Source: Dichomitus squalens LYAD-421 SS1 (taxonomy: Eukaryota; Basidiomycota; Agaricomycetes; Polyporales; Polyporaceae). Taken from it: DNA of 64,000 bases. The DNA is taken from positions 264,666-328,665 of the forward strand of contig NW_006766892.1 in the NCBI RefSeq assembly GCF_000275845.1, written 5' to 3'. The notes under the pieces are model-generated. The model was given only the letters and a program-made list of their open reading frames with translations. It did no database searches and had not been told where the DNA came from. A program made the translations under genes and the position numbers. Below, piece after piece: positions 1 to 11,858 of this stretch; within the stretch, counting starts at the first letter, position 1; each line of letters begins with the position of its first letter.

Positions 1-480
1 CACCTAGAAGCACGCGATACCACGTCAGCAGAGACTCTGCCTATACACAAGCGCACCATGTATGTCCGTACAGATAAAACAGGATTTGGAAGGGGATAGG
101 GGCATGACACGAAGAGGAAGTAGAGATAGAACTCGACGCACCTGATCGAGGCTACAGCCTTCTGGAGGCGGCACATACGGCTCTGAGGGATAGTATGGCG
201 AATACATCACCCAGCTCTGCTGTACACTCCGTGGCACACCCAGCGAGGGTACTTCTTGGTCGACATCTAGGCTGTTTCTATAGACAGTCGATGGAGAGAG
301 ACTTGCGTAGGCGTAACAGATGTATGTGAGCGTGATAAGGCTTAGAAGCGCCATGACCGCTGGTCGCGCGCGGAATATGTCGGCACGTGTAGCGCCCGTT
401 GGTCTGTGTCGCAGAGCTGGAGATTTGGTGTCGACTAAGAACGGGAGCTGGTCGATATGTGCGCTGGGAGATTTCGTCAT
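1..480 (-). CDS. Histidine acid phosphatase (phytase-like), 5' part only
   Basis: First exon (480 to 142), a 137-base intron with GT-AG borders, and the first codon of exon 2 at the window edge. The translation has a cytosolic-looking N-terminus of about 42 residues, then a hydrophobic stretch (ALLSLITLTYICYAYASL) that reads as a signal anchor. It continues into the block QQSWVMYSPYYPSEPYVPPPEGC, here split as QQSWVMYSPYYP and EPYVPPPEGCSLDQV. That Trp/Tyr-Ser-Pro/Pro-Pro-Pro-Gly-Cys pattern is what precedes the catalytic RHGARxP motif in fungal histidine acid phosphatases and phytases; the motif itself would lie to the left of the window. The family releases phosphate from phytate or other monoesters outside the cell. 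A type II membrane anchor rather than a cleaved signal is my inference. ATG at 480 is the only in-frame ATG before the helix apart from one inside it. Confidence 0.72.
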
Positions 481-1782
481 GACTGGTATATAACGAGCGT
501 AGGTAGCGACATGGGATGCAAGCAAGTGCGGAGGAAGAGGAGTTTTCCCTCACCGAAGTGTTCCTGTAATAGCGAGCCTTCTCAAGCGCCCTGCTACGAC
601 CACATGCAGTGCGCAAGCACGTTCGTTGAGAAGGCCTGACATTGCGAGGTCGCTTTGATTTTTACATTAGGGTATATTTGAGGGAGCCCAGGGCGAAATT
701 TCTTGGGCTATCTGACGTTCGCTCGAGACACAGACGCAAGTATTCTGAGTAAAGTGGAGCGTGCGGATATACGCTTCGAGCGAGTGTGTGTCAAATTTTC
801 TGGTACGGTGGTGCCCCGGATACCCTGGGGGCTGGACGTACCACGCATCGCGCAGGCATCCCGCGGTGCGTGGCACTGAAGAGAGAGGACCCCATACACT
901 ACCTTCCATCATGGGAACTCACCACATAAACAAGTCTCTTCTCGGAAACAAATCATTCTGCAGCAGCGTTCTCTCGAGGTCAAGTGGAGCATGATCTCGA
1001 GCGATCTCAGCGCCACTTCGAGCCTCAGTTTCGTGGCCCAGGTTCTGTCAAATATACCCTATTGCACATATGTGTCTTCCCTCCCGTCATGTTTCTGAAA
1101 TTAGGCAGCGCCGTGGGTCAGGTCGATTGAGATTTGATACACGTTCGTCGTCCATTGGACTGCGTCTGATATGATCGCATGGGTCCTCAATGCATCACCT
1201 TCGGAGTAGTTCTGGCAATAGTTCGACACGCAGGTACAAATTCGAGCAGATTGACCGAATATGAGTATTAGAGATGGTCGTCTGACCGAAGTCGTAATAG
1301 AAGCCTCAGTTTATGCAGTGTGGTTCAGCTGCGTTGCTTTGATTATGTCCGAACGTCGATCACTTTGCTTCGATGTTCAAAATCAGGACCAATCTGCGGC
1401 TAGTATGTTGTAGCTTAGAGGCATACATGAATAGCACAGGTTCAGCGATCTGTGAGAAACATGCACTCCCTACACTCCGGCAAAGACTAGTTGCACATGA
1501 ACAGGACCTCGGGGGATAGATAACCGCGTACCCAAGGTCTCGAACCATCCAGTGGCCTACGACTGCCGGCATTCAGAATGCGATGACTTATTGCAAAAGT
1601 TAGGAGGAAGAGATCGTCGCAGATCAGAAACAAGTTGTTGAGCAGCATCGCTTTGTGTATCCGGAGTTTCGGCACGTGCCATCCGGTGATGGGCGGCAAT
1701 GTCGTAACAGAGATACTTGTATACACGGCCAAGGACGGGACGTTTCTCGCTATCACCCTCCATCGTCCCCTCTCACGTTGCG
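481..1782. other. Intergenic region between divergent genes
   Basis: It serves as upstream region for both the phosphatase on the left (minus) and the anchored protein on the right (plus). Open frames here are short, overlap on both strands and resemble no family I know. A 13-base sequence at 669-681 recurs inverted at 1048-1060, flanked on both sides by TA, so a small mobile element is possible but weakly supported. I see no tRNA or other RNA gene. Confidence 0.5.
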
Positions 1783-2973
1783 ATGCCAGGCCCAGCTGTG
1801 TACATTGCTGCTGCTGCTGTCGCTGTTGTCGCCCTCCACCAGGTAAGCGTATATCGTTATGTCGACGAACGCCACCATCCCTGCATCGTACCCCGAGAAT
1901 CTCAACGAAACCTTTTCTCAGTTCGTATACGAGCCGCTCATTGCACCGAAGCTTGAGGCATGGGCGGAAAGCTACGTGGAGGGGCGTAGGCAGAGGAGGA
2001 GGCAGCGACAAGGCCCTGTCCTCTCTCAGCCCGTGAACGAGCACGGCGACGAGAACACAACGCGCAGATCCGCAGAAGATAGGCAGCGTGCGGACGACGC
2101 TTCTATCGAGCTGGAACAGCTCGCAGCTCGAGAACGGGATGAATGGAGAAACGCTGTCGGCTCATCAACGCTGCGACGCAGGACGACGGCGGGGGCTCTC
2201 GAGGAGGTGCGTTGCATATCGGCATGTAGCTACTGCGCTTCTTCTGAATCATCCCTTCCTGGGCATAGTCGCACACCATCGCGTATCCCATAATGACCCC
2301 GACTCATGTCATCGCCGATACGTCTTCTCCCCCTTCTCCTGGAGGGCAGTCGATCCGGACGAGCGCCCCATCTGCCGACAACAGCCCCACTCGTCCTCAC
2401 ATCAGCCTGTTTGAGCCTCAACCGTCCACGCGATCGCATAGGTTAATGTCCCCGAGACTTCCCACTCCCGTATCTAATTACTCCCTGTCGTCGTCTCGTG
2501 CCATGACCCCGACGTCGACCTTATCCGAGCACTCTCCCGTATCTTCGAGGCAGCTATCCCCAGACCTGGGCGCATCACTTGCCCTCCCGTCTTCGTACAA
2601 CACCCCCCTCGACCGCTCGACCATTTCAGAAGCCGACCCTGCGCCTGCGTACACCGACCCACTCTTAAACCCTGGCTCGCCCTTCTCGGATATTCACTCT
2701 GTGGAGGCGCGACACAGTCCCGAGTACACATCCCCATCGTATTCTCCTGGCGCACTGATTGGCTCTCCACGTATGGGGTCGCCTAGCATCTCATCGGACT
2801 TCACGGTGGACTCGGACGATGGATTTGACGTGTTGTCGCCCCGTTCTGGGATGTTCAGCCCGTCGACTAGGAATAGCCGCCTCGATGACGATCCATTTGA
2901 AGTGGGCTCTCAGCACGAGAGCGAAGTCTCGTGGACGAGTGTCGGCCGTCGCTCCCCACCGCCTCAATTCTAA
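1783..2973 (+). CDS. Membrane-anchored Ser/Pro-rich protein, function unknown
   Basis: Three exons (1783-1842, 1922-2206, 2269-2973), both introns in phase 0 with clean GT-AG borders, give 349 residues. The N-terminus is one hydrophobic helix (residues 5-19, mostly Ala/Val), followed by a conserved-looking FVYEPLIAPKLEAWAESY segment and a basic RRQRRRQRQ patch. A charged helix-forming stretch (about 60-110) comes next. The remaining 230 residues are low-complexity Ser/Pro/Thr with many SP and TP pairs, i.e. possible proline-directed phosphorylation sites. The helix followed by positive charges suggests the long tail faces the cytosol (inference). I do not recognise the family; similar short anchored proteins are common as unannotated genes in Agaricomycetes. 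The start is the only ATG that keeps the helix. Confidence 0.7.
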
Positions 2974-3668
2974 GGCGGCTTTTGCCGCTGGACACCAAAT
3001 GCCATGGGTCCTATGCACGTACATCAGTCCTGGATCCCTTACTTTTCTTCACTGTATCAGTATGCATTTGGAACTCGGCAAGGAATTCTCGTTCGCTGCC
3101 TGTGTACTTCTCGGTCTCACACCTCCGGTTATCATAACTCTTCCTGTTATGGTTTGCTTGCACATCACTCTCTGTAATTATGCTGTAGATGCTATATTGT
3201 TGTCGCACTTGCACACGACCAGTGAATGACATGTATCACCAATTACGCTCGATGGTGTCGCATCGCGTTGCTGAGGTCGGACCGATTCGAGTATCCAGGG
3301 CCTAGCAGTGCGGTCGACCCGCCTCCTGCGATGCCTGATGCTTCTAATCCTCCGTCTCAGTCCCATAGCGCCGTTGGGAGCCTTGGTCCCTCGGAGTCCG
3401 TACGCGAAGAGGCTGCGCGCGCAGCTACTACATAGCTCTTCCTGCGTGGGGTGACATCATGCCCTCCAGCGTCTAACCGGCTTTACCCCGCATGGATGCA
3501 ACCGGTCTGCAACGCCACATCCCCGCTTCCGTAACGGGCGTTCCGTGCTGTAGGTCCCACTTTGCTGTCAAGCCATACCACCCAAACCGGCACCGTTCCA
3601 CATCAATCTCGAGGAGAACAGATTTGTGGATACGGAACGCGAGAACAAAGGAATAACTGACGAACCAG
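2974..3668. other. Intergenic region, no gene seen
   Basis: It lies downstream of the anchored Ser/Pro-rich protein and upstream of the Nudix gene. Only short frames occur on either strand. One of 34 codons, starting at 3330, looks weakly protein-like but has no support. Confidence 0.5.
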
Positions 3669-5026
3669 ATGCACTCATCGGACGGAAAGGGCCCTGTGAA
3701 GCTTTCGCAGTTCCACCGACCTCCTTTCGACCTGAACAAGGCTTCCATCCCTCAACTCACGCCGGAATCACGAACGTGTGTCCCACCCTTTCGCATCAGC
3801 AGTTAGCTGGAAATCATTGCATGAGATAGATGTATACAGAACCTGGCCGCGTACCGAGCTCCGAAGTCGCGCATCAGGTATCCGAAATCGAGGAGCGCGG
3901 CCGTGTTGGTGGCGCTTTTCATCGGGAGGATGGGCGACATATACGTCCTTCTAAGTAGGTAAGCGCAGCCGCCTTAGCTCAACCCCTGGGACGTACATGA
4001 GTAACCACATGGTAGACGGGCGTCACACTTACGAACATACGCCGGGGACACCGCGCTACCTGGTGGCAAGTGGGAGCCTCGAGACAAGAGTCATGAAGCG
4101 ACAGCGGTAGGTCCGGTTGTATACGCAAGAGGCTCTCCGGACCGAAATTGACTCATGTCTCTGGCAGAGACGAGAGGCGTTTGAGGAGGTATGGTCTCTT
4201 AGAATCGGACCGGTGCATGACGCTCATATTCGCAGATTGGCCTGCCTTTAGACTATACCAAGGTACCATTGTTATGCGTCCTCGAGCCCTTCCTCGCGGG
4301 AAACAGGCTTATCGTTACGCCGTAAGTTCGGGTTCATCTCTTCGATCGCTCAACTCATTTCTGCCCCGCAGAGTCGTCGTATTAATTCTGGATAACACGC
4401 TACGCGTTCGCCCCGATCCTCCGAATCATGCTCGCACTGCGCTAACTTCATTGCTACGTAGCCGATATTGAATCAGGCCGAGGTCGCCTCGCTGTTCTCT
4501 CATCCGCTCAAGAGCTTTCTACATTCAGACCCGCCCTTTGCAACCGAGCCGGAGATGCTCGAAATGAAGTACCACACCTACATCGACTACAACTCGAATA
4601 CGATGCCGGGTAAAGTCCGCATGCACACCTTCCTCACCGGCAGGGAGGCCGGCGGGACGAAGCCGGTATTTGGCTTGACAGCGTGCGTTTCCCGTGTTGA
4701 TTCTTCGCCTTCTCTAGTACCACCGTCTCATGAACCCTTCATCTACCGCGACGTATAGGGCGATTCTCATCCACGCAGCTTCGATCGGCTATGGACAAGA
4801 GCCTGACTTCAAGCCCTTCGCGCCGGATCAGCCCACGATGGAGCAGCGGATCGCATACGCGCTCCGTCATGACCCCATCTTCCGAGAAGCCGAGGTTGCG
4901 GAGGGTATCGACCCAGACAAGACCCCGAAGCCGGCTAGCCTGGCAGACCCTTCGCGGCGTCGAGCGGATGTGAAGCGCAGTGGGAGACGGCGGGGTGGGC
5001 GGCGAGCGTTCCGTGCAAAGCTATGA
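3669..5026 (+). CDS. PCD1: Peroxisomal coenzyme A diphosphatase-like Nudix hydrolase
   Basis: Eight exons (3669-3775, 3830-3958, 4016-4106, 4168-4188, 4236-4321, 4372-4405, 4462-4682, 4759-5026) give 318 residues. The Nudix box lies at about 95-119 (GGKWEPRDKSHEATA, then RREAFEEIGL) with both catalytic Glu of the REAFEE core. It is followed by the conserved CVLEPFLAGNRLIVTPVVV block and a C-terminal GLTAAILIHAASIGYG block, as in the NUDT7/PCD1 group, which cleaves CoA and acyl-CoA to 3',5'-ADP and phosphopantetheine. The protein ends in Ala-Lys-Leu, a peroxisomal targeting signal type 1, which fits that role. Exon 4 is only 21 bases and codes exactly RREAFEE, so skipping it would delete the catalytic core in frame. 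The last 35 residues are very basic. Family call is firm; substrate is inferred. Confidence 0.88.
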
Positions 5027-5819
5027 GCGTCGAAATGATTTCATCGTGGACCCGCCGTTGCCAGTGTGGACTGGTAGATGCCCGGACTTTGCGTCATGTA
5101 TATACTGGGTTGCCTATCTTGGTGGTGGATCTAATTGCGCACGCATGCTTTCCGTACGCGTCTTCTGGGCTTGTCGTCCACTCACATGTCATGTGTCTGG
5201 CGATATTTCTGGCAGGTGACGTGCTTGTTGATCTGCCTGGGCAACGTTGGCGTTGGAATCGTTTAGTCACCGTGCCACGCGCTTCCACCATGCTATGATT
5301 GTTCGCTGGTGGTATGAAGGTTTGAAGGCCGGAGTCTTATTTGCCCATGACCTCAGGTCGCATGAGGATGCCGGCTGACGCTAGGTATATGTAAGTCCTG
5401 GCGTCCTCATGCACCCAGAGTTACGTGAAGGAGGCATGAGAATCGTCTGTTCTAGACGGCACTGGACAGAGCCATCGTCGATATCTTGCTCGACTGTCGT
5501 ATGAGAAGTTGCATGACAATTGTTCCGATCCAAGGAACCTTGTGCGACGTCGGGCCTGCTGAATGCACTTGCGCAAGACAGAGTCGCGGGGATTACATAA
5601 GCCGACCTCACGCCGACCACGCCACAGTTGTTGCAGCGCTGGCCCTCCGCACCGCTCAGACCTTTTCCCCTCTCCCACCTATTCTTGCGGCTCGACAGGA
5701 CAGCCCCTCATACGCCTCCCTTTCATACGACTTCTCTCCGCAACAGCTCACGCTCTATACTTAACGACACCGCACATACGCCTCTTGACGATATCTGACA
5801 CCGACGTCTACGACAACCC
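5027..5819. other. Intergenic region, no gene seen
   Basis: Short overlapping frames only. The right end is pyrimidine-rich and probably holds the promoter and 5' leader of the next plus-strand gene. Confidence 0.5.
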
Positions 5820-7343
5820 ATGCCACAAGTCTACCGACGCCATTCGGACCACAATACTCGCCCGTCTCTCGTCCCCCGCCGCCGGTCCACCATGGTCCCC
5901 GCAGGACCCCAAATGACTGATGCAGACGATTCTATCGTCCTCGCCGACCTCGTGCGCACTGGCGAGGCTTCTCGCCTCCGCAGGCGCGGGGCTATGCGTC
6001 TCGACCATAACGCCGGCGGTACCGGACGAGCACCCCTCGGCGACAACCCCGGCCCCAGCTCGTACGCTCCTCCCGTGCGGCCTATCATCATCGAACCCTC
6101 TCGGACTCCTAGCCCGGAACCGAACGCAGATGGTGTGGGCGCAGACGAGTACACTTACACCGCCGGAGTGGTATCGCGAGGCTGGGACGGCAACATACGG
6201 CCGCCACCTAGTCGGGGAGCGGAGGGCATGCAGGCGGTGGAGATCTTGAGTGAGAGCACGCAGGCTGGGCAGGCGTTCACACTTTACTGTGGTGGCGAGG
6301 ATGCCAGGATAGAGGAGCACGAGCAAAACGAGCCAACACGCTGGGAGCCTTCACTTCTACCTGATCTCTCGTCTTCCTCTCGACAGTCCTCTTCGCGAGC
6401 GCAGGGCAAGTCTGTGCGCAAGACCAATGGGTGTGGCGCGATTGTGCATGTGCGCGCGTATCCCCAGCGTCCCCGCGGTGTTTGGTTGGCGAAGGAAGTC
6501 GCCGCCGAGACCGTCGTGGGATTGGACCCAGCGTATTGCGACCATGCTGCGATGGACAAGATGCTGAAGAGCGCCTGTGGATGTATACGAGAAGGCATTG
6601 GCTGTGCCGTATGGTGCGTTATTGCTTGCTTCCCCTTCGATCTCCCGCAACTCTAACCTTGGCTTCATAGCGGAAACACGCTCGGAACCCGGTACGTGCC
6701 CTGCCAAGCTGCGTCCGAGAGCATATTCTCCCCTACCCCAAGCAATCCGCCTTCGTCTTCCTCATCAAGACCCATTCGCCCGTTCGGCCCGAGTTACTGG
6801 AACCCCCGTCCCCCTGCGCGCCATTCCCGTTCCTCTATGGGGGCCTTGCGTGCTCCCTCACCTTCATATTACACTTTCTTCGCGGACCGCGTGACCGCTT
6901 CCCCAGCGTGCGACCTCCCATTCCCCACTGCAGTTGCCCCGGCGCCACCAGAGCAACGCCGTATTAACACTCGACCGGCGTCACCTATATTCGACTACGG
7001 ATATAGGTGGACGGCGTCGCCGCAGCCCGTCCCTGCTCCGCTACCTCTGTTACCCGCAGGCGAGCGCGATCCGCCACCACTCTCGCCGGTTTTTGCACTG
7101 CCGCCATTACCTACTCTTAGCCGCAACTCGAGCCAGTTACGACCGTTGTCGATGTCGATGCCGTTGTCGATATCAGTCTCGACTCGTGAGCCTCGTTTGG
7201 GCCTGGAGTTGCAGCCCCCGTTTGCTGTGAGCACTCCTAGCGGGGAGCCGGGGTTGGATTTGGATGCCGACGGGGTGCCTCTGGGCGAGACGGAGGAGCC
7301 GAGCTCCCCTGACAAGGAGAGCATGTCTTGGCCAGGGCGTTGA
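5820..7343 (+). CDS. Unknown protein with a Cys cluster and disordered tails
   Basis: Two exons (5820-6613 and 6671-7343) joined by a 57-base intron give 488 residues. The only folded-looking part is around residues 213-285: CGAIVHVRAYP, then a segment ending CDHAAMDKML, KSACGCIREGIGCAVCGN and TLGTRYVPC. The spacing of cysteines (CxC, then CxxC, plus flanking C and H) suggests zinc binding, which is inference. Both sides are Ser/Pro-rich and probably disordered; the tail ends in acidic and Pro-rich sequence. The splice junction falls inside the Cys cluster, and the joined frame restores CAVCGNTLGTRY, which supports the model. Later ATGs at 5892 and 5913 are possible starts; the latter opens just before DDSIVLADLVRTGEASRLRRRG, which looks like the true conserved N-terminus. 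I do not recognise a named family. Confidence 0.72.
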
Positions 7344-8280
7344 TAGTCTGTTTATCAGGCCCCAATCGCATGCCGCGCCTGTGTCACAGCTCTGATCCGC
7401 GCCGCTACCGCCCGTCTTGAGACGACGTTGTAGAACCAACAGTCGGTGAGCACTTCAGCATCCGTGATCTCCCCAATACCCATTACCACCTTCTGGCTAC
7501 ATTCTATGAGTGAGTTGTTTATTTCTGTCTATAACTCTATGTGGTATACACTTCGGGTCGCCAGCAACGTCAGTGGACATTTCTGTCGTGCGAAGCTTGT
7601 GCGATTCATTGACTGTTGCTGTCTTGGATATATTCTTTGCATCGCCTGTTTGTTTGAATGTCTATATCTAACCTTGCTTTCGCCTTCGTATTAGACTATG
7701 TATTCTCCACCATTGACTCCTCCCCCTCTTCCCCCTCTCCCTGTTCTTCATCACATGCCTGTGGCTCATGTTGTTTACCATATCTGCATTGTGTATACCT
7801 TATGCATGCTCGCATATCTCGCACCATCATCTGTACTCTATGTCCTCTGCAATAGGATTCGTATCAACACGTTGGATTAGAATGACGCTTTTTGAAGAAA
7901 GCCAGACTATGCTTCAGCGTCCTACCGTCGTGGACCAAGCCCGAGGTTCAGGAACCCGTGCGTGAAACACAGGTATCTTGATTTACCCCGGATCACGGGG
8001 CAAGTGACGTCGGTGCTTGCCGAGGGAAGTAGCCGAGGATGGGTACAGAGGCTGGCCGCGAGAGCGATCGCGATCGAGGATAGAGATGCGATTATCTGCT
8101 GTCCAGCTCGGAGAGTTGCGTGGTGTACGCGCAATCCAGAGCTCGAGATGGTGCAAGCCTCGCTCTCCTCCGGTCCTCACATTACTGCAAGCAGCACCAT
8201 CACACCTACGTGCGACTCGTGCTGCTCTCCCGAAAGACGACTTCCTCCACTACGGACAGACTAGGAGCCTCTCGAGTACG
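7344..8280. other. Intergenic region, no gene seen
   Basis: This is the 3' flank of the Cys-cluster protein and upstream region of dipeptidyl peptidase III. T-rich and CT-rich runs occur at about 7600-7760. One open frame that begins at 8017 is in frame with the peptidase start at 8281, so a longer N-terminal form cannot be excluded, but the extra residues are unlike the family. Confidence 0.45.
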
Positions 8281-11147
8281 ATGACCAAGCTCGCTGCAGC
8301 GGAACGCTTCCTAGCGGACAAGGCCGCGCCTTATTGCAGTCTCAATGTCGCCAAGTCCTTTGAGCTCCTCAGGTGTGCTCCGTACTATGCATGATGCGTC
8401 AGTACGCTCAATGCTCACGAACCCATGTTCTATGCAGCCCGAAGGAAAAGAAATACGCGCACTACATCGGCCAAGCCTCTTGGGCGGGCGCACGGATCAT
8501 TCAGGGCCAATGGACCCCACAAGCGGAGAAGCTCTACGACTTGCTCATCTTGACGTTCAGCGAGAACGGGAAGCTCGTGGACTTGGAGGCGTTGCAACAA
8601 AAGAGCGGTGTCTCAGCCGATGAATTCGATGACCTGCTTCAGTACACTGGTCAGGTGCGCCACTTGTTCATCTCCTCGTATGGCGGAGTCAAGGGAGGAG
8701 TATGGGTGGGAAGCTGAGTGGTGGTGCTCGTTAGGTCCTAAGCAACCTTGTGAACTACAAGTCATTTGGCTTCACCAAGATCGTCCCGCGGATCCCAGAA
8801 GACAAGTTCGCCGCCGTAGTAGAGAAGTCCGCCAACGCGGCCAACGCGGTGCCCCTGTGGAACGAACTCAAGGGTCCCATCTATCAGCTCGACCCCGAGC
8901 CGAGCAACTCCATCGGCAAGCGTTCGCTTGGACACATCTCGAACTACTACCTCGGGGAGCCGCCGACTGACGAGGAAGTTGCTGCTATCCAGGCCGCGGC
9001 CGAGAAGCTCAGCCTCTCCGTTTTGAACACTCGGTGAGTTGTCAGATCGATCCAACATTTGGACCTGGAAGGGGGAGACTGAGCGTGGTCGTGTGCAGTG
9101 TACGGAAGGATAGCCCTGATACGTTCGCGCTCCTCATCGCGTCCGCGGAGACTAAGCCCAAGGAGGTTCATGAGTTCAAGATTGGCGAGAGGCACGCGAA
9201 GCTGAGCATCGAGTATGGCGACTTCTCCGATGCCCTAAAGAAGGCCGCGGACGCGCTGGAAGAGGTAAGCTTTCCTCACAAGAGCATATCTCCACAAAAA
9301 CGCAGACTGAAGGCGCCGACTATATCAGGCGAAGAAGTACGCTGCTAACGACCACCAAGTCGGCTTCCTTGAGAAGTACATCGAGTCGTAGGTCGCCCGT
9401 CTCGCTTCTGAAGTGGACCATTCTTATAATGTGGCGAACCCATACAGATTCAGGACCGGTTCTATTGAGGCCCACATCAAGGGTTCCGAACACTGGGTAC
9501 GGGATGTCGGTCCCGTCGTCGAGAGCTACATCGGCTTCATCGAGACTTACGTCGACCCCTATGGTGGCCGTGCTGAGTGGGAAGGCTTCACTGCGATCGT
9601 CGACAAGACCCTGAGCGCGAAGTACGAGAAGCTCGTGAACGATGCCCCCGAGCTGATCAAGGTCTTGCCGTGGGGCAAGGACTTCGAGGTCGATGTCTTC
9701 CGCAAGCCGGACTTCACGGCACTGGAGGTGTTGACGTTTGCTACGGGAGGTATCCCTGCGGGTATCAATGTGAGTGCCTGGATCAAGCTGTTGTGGACTG
9801 TAGGCTGACCTGCTTGTTTCTAGATCCCAAACTACTATGAGATTCGGGAGGCACATGGGTTCAAGAACGTGTCATTGGCCGTGAGTCAATGTGCTTTAGT
9901 AGGTTTGTTTGGTCGACCTTGAATTGTCTGGTAGAACATCCTGGCAGCCAAGGCACCCAGTCAGTTCTAGATCATTCCTGCCCCGTATCTTCCGATGCTC
10001 ACCAGGAATGCAGATGAGGAGCTGACCTTCATCCACCCCGACGACGTCGAGCTCTTCAATAAATGGGACTCGCGTGCTTTCGAGCTTCTCGTCGCGAACC
10101 ACGAGCTCCTCGGCCATGGAACCGGTAAGCTCTTCAATGAGACCGCGGATGGCACGAAGAACTTCGACCCTGAGAAGGTCATCAACCCTCTCACTGGCAA
10201 GCCCATGTATGTCGTTGAGCGAGCATTCGACGAGCTAGTTGTTGATATCTACAAATAGCACCTCCTGGTACAAGCCTGGGCAGAGCTGGGGCACCGTGCT
10301 GGGAGAGGTAGCCTCGTCCATGGAGGAATGCCGCGCTGACACTGTAGGCCTATACCGTAAGTGACATCTGTCGTCCAGTGGCGTTCATATCGACGATGAC
10401 CTGGATCGGCAGTGAGCAGCAACAGGGACATCCTCAACATCTTCAAATACACAGACCAGCAAGACATCGACGACATCCAGTACATCACCTTCCTCCTTAC
10501 CGCCCGCGCCGGCGTCCGTGCCCTCGAGTTCTACGACCCCGTCAACAAGAAGCACGGCCAGGCGCACATGCAGGCCCGGTGCGTCCCCGCGCTCCCATAG
10601 ATGCACGCTGATGATGTTGATATGGCAGGCCAGCCTGGGCATCACCCAGCACCTGATCAAGTCGGGCATTGCACGCCTAGAGGAGGTCCGCGCTGCGGAC
10701 GGGACGCTCGAGAACGCGTACGTGCGCGTCGACCGCGAGATGGTACTGAAGGAGGGCAGGGATGCCGTGGGCAGGCTCCTTGTCAACATCCAGGTCAGGA
10801 AGAGCACCGCGGACGGTCCTGGGGCGCGCGAGTACTACACGGAGCTCACGACACCCCTGCCGGGCTGGGAGGGCGAGCTCCGGGACCTTGTGCTGAAAAA
10901 GAAGCTGGTACGTCGTTCTCTCTGTCTCATCTCCCTTAGCCGCCCCTGTTCGGAGCAGCGCTACCTTTGGTGCACGGAGGCGATTTGTGTCCGGTGCTGA
11001 CGTGTTGCTCCTCGCGGTCGGTGCCTGTAGCCGCGCAAAATTTTCGTGCAGCCGAACACGTTCGTCCAAGGGGACGAGGTCGTGCTCAAGGAGTACCCGC
11101 TTAACCCCGCCGGTGCCATCGAAAGCTTCATCGAGCGCAAGCTCTGA
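8281..11147 (+). CDS. DPP3: Dipeptidyl peptidase III (M49 zinc metallopeptidase)
   Basis: Thirteen exons give 694 residues, close to the family's usual 680-740. Exon starts are 8281, 8438, 8735, 9099, 9329, 9448, 9824, 9935, 10014, 10259, 10413, 10634 and 11031, and all junctions keep frame. The zinc site is complete: HELLGH at residues 442-447 and EECRAD at 499-504, with Glu500 lying 58 residues after His442, the same spacing as in the human enzyme. Other family blocks are KKYAHYIGQASWAGARII-like at the N-terminus, NYYEIREAHGFKNVSLA and the GKLFNE that follows the active site. The enzyme removes dipeptides from the N-termini of short peptides in the cytosol. Exon 8 is 25 bases. No signal peptide is seen. 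The call is firm. Confidence 0.95.
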
Positions 11148-11858
11148 GTGCGATCGGCACTCAGTCTCTTGGTGTTCCCAGTCTCTAGGGGGAGGGAACG
11201 TGCTCGGGTTCTTGGCAGTAGCTGCACGTTGTCGCACCAAGATAAAACTATATAATAAGGTTGCTATGGAAGCTCTTGGGTTTTGTGGCGTTTTGCATAT
11301 CATGTGCTCCACAGCAGCGCGTGGGCGCAGGTTTACCACTGAGAGGTCTCTTAGCCACTCGCACACCCACGCCAAGGTAAAGGCTTCACCTCTTTCCAGT
11401 AGCGATGTTGACCGTATACTAAGAACACGAGGGTGAAGACGAGCTCGAGGGGAAGCAAACAAACGTGTGTGTGAAAGAAGTCTATGTCTATGTGATTGGT
11501 CTATGTGATTGCTGCGGGCGGGCGAGAGCATGCGGTGCGTCTAATTGATACAGGAATGACGTGCAGTCAGAACAATGAGCATGAAGGCGCGAGAATGCCA
11601 ACGTGGAGGTAAGCGTGAGGAAGGTCATGGGCATGGATGCCCCCAGTGCCGATCGTGTCTAAGTGCAAGGAGATCTAAAGCCAAAGTAGTGGACCATCGT
11701 GCCAGCCGAGGAGAGTACGACTCTCGAGGCTTAGTAGGAGGGAAAGCATGAGAAGACCGGAGGAAGGGTCGTCCCAGGAAGCCGGAATAGATGACATGCA
11801 GTAGATGCCGTAGAAGATGTCCGTGAGCGTCATGCATGGATAGGCCGCAGTCAGTTGG
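11148..11858. other. Convergent 3' region between DPP3 and the AEC transporter
   Basis: The two genes point at each other here, so this stretch holds both 3' untranslated regions. A 284-codon open frame reads antisense to the last DPP3 exons, but it has no coding character of its own. No further gene is seen. Confidence 0.5.

Noticed and set aside
8017..8280. N-terminal extension of DPP3
   Set aside because: In frame but composition and absence from the family argue against it; ATG 8281 gives the expected length.
10677..11531. 284-codon open frame antisense to the 3' end of DPP3
   Set aside because: It covers real exons of DPP3 in the opposite direction and shows no motif; high GC at third codon positions creates long antisense frames.
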